From Tubiluchus corallicola (lineage: Eukaryota; Priapulida; Priapulimorpha; Priapulimorphida; Tubiluchidae): a stretch of 64,000 nt of DNA. Positions 63,420 to 64,000 of this stretch are shown here, piece by piece. Positions within the stretch are counted from its first letter, which is position 1. Each line of letters opens with the position of its first letter. The position numbers and the translations under genes are program-made. The notes under the pieces were generated by a model. The model was not told the origin of the DNA. It ran no database searches and worked only from the letters and a program-made list of their open reading frames with translations. The stretch covers positions 156,001 to 220,000 of the forward strand of contig JAQGDQ010000256.1 in NCBI GenBank assembly GCA_030141605.1. Direction: 5' to 3'.

Positions 63420-64000
63420 CGTTACCACCAGAGTCATTGACAAGGTTGTTGAGAGAGACTGGTTGTTATTTGGTGCAATATATGAGTATAATCTAGACCA
63501 TGAACTAGATGTAACAAACCACAGTTATTACTGTCATTAATATCTACATTTCTACACAAGAAACCACACAACAGCCTTCGGCAAGATTAACAAACCCTAT
63601 TAATGACTGGCCGAACAATTATAATACCTGTACTGCTCAAAGGTAACTTCTCTTATGTAATTGCTGTAGTTACCCAACTCGGGAACGTGAGGGGTGCGCT
63701 TAATATCGCCCATTGTACAGCTGTGACTACATCACAAAAATATGCAAGTCAACCCTTATAATAATGTTACTGAGGCGGAATGCCATTTATTTTCGACCCA
63801 TCCCTCTACATTGTGAGGTGCGTTTTTTTTCACGTCAGCCCTTGCTCCGTAATGACAACCAGCATGGAGCACAATGGATTAGATATCTACACAATTCTAT
63901 AATTTCACATTCACTACTGCTGTTTTGCGTTTTCTTCCCAACTATGTTATGGCAGGAAGAATCAGCATAGATAGATTTAATTGGCAGTAAGATGTGAGCA
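63420..64000. other. Nothing recognised
   Basis: An 85-codon plus frame at 63713-63970 has no family resemblance and probably arises by chance. Confidence 0.4.

Overview
The window is AT-rich animal (metazoan) DNA: genes have GT/AG introns, there are no operons or bacterial-type genes, and most of the sequence is intergenic or intronic with many microsatellites, minisatellites, SINEs, MITEs and broken LINE 3' ends. A 63-residue arginine/serine-rich protamine-like gene, a galactose-3-O-sulfotransferase-type gene and an anion-type Cys-loop receptor gene fit a marine deuterostome. An ascidian tunicate is my best guess, but it is inference and not proven.

Layout: 1-16.5 kb has no gene I can support. 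It holds degenerate tetranucleotide tracts, a CAG/CAA block, GA and CT microsatellites, a compound ATT/CCATTA/ACT array and one inverted SINE-like dimer; a speculative minus-strand exon cluster lies near 4.4-5.3 kb. 17.1-21.4 kb holds a 42-bp minisatellite, a LINE 3' end, a hAT-like MITE, the sulfotransferase coding exon (18.9-20.1 kb, plus) and another LINE fragment. 21.6-41.3 kb is repeat-rich: SINE inverted dimers, a 1.8-kb foldback element whose inverted ends are themselves tandem repeats, a possible solo LTR, pentanucleotide arrays and a LINE 3' region. 42.1-43.0 kb is a three-exon protamine-like gene (plus) that no long open frame reveals. From 45.3 to at least 56.7 kb the minus strand carries seven exons of a glycine/GABA-A-like chloride channel subunit, with repeats in its introns. 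56.7-64 kb is mostly simple sequence, including long GAGT, GTGC and TAGG arrays and a 30-bp minisatellite that is open in frame.

The three genes have no evident shared pathway: one is a Golgi carbohydrate sulfotransferase, one a sperm chromatin protein and one a plasma-membrane receptor. The main result is that both spliced genes can be rebuilt exon by exon with matching phases and no stops or frameshifts, so they are probably live. The 5' end of the receptor (signal peptide and first exons) and the true start of the sulfotransferase were not resolved.
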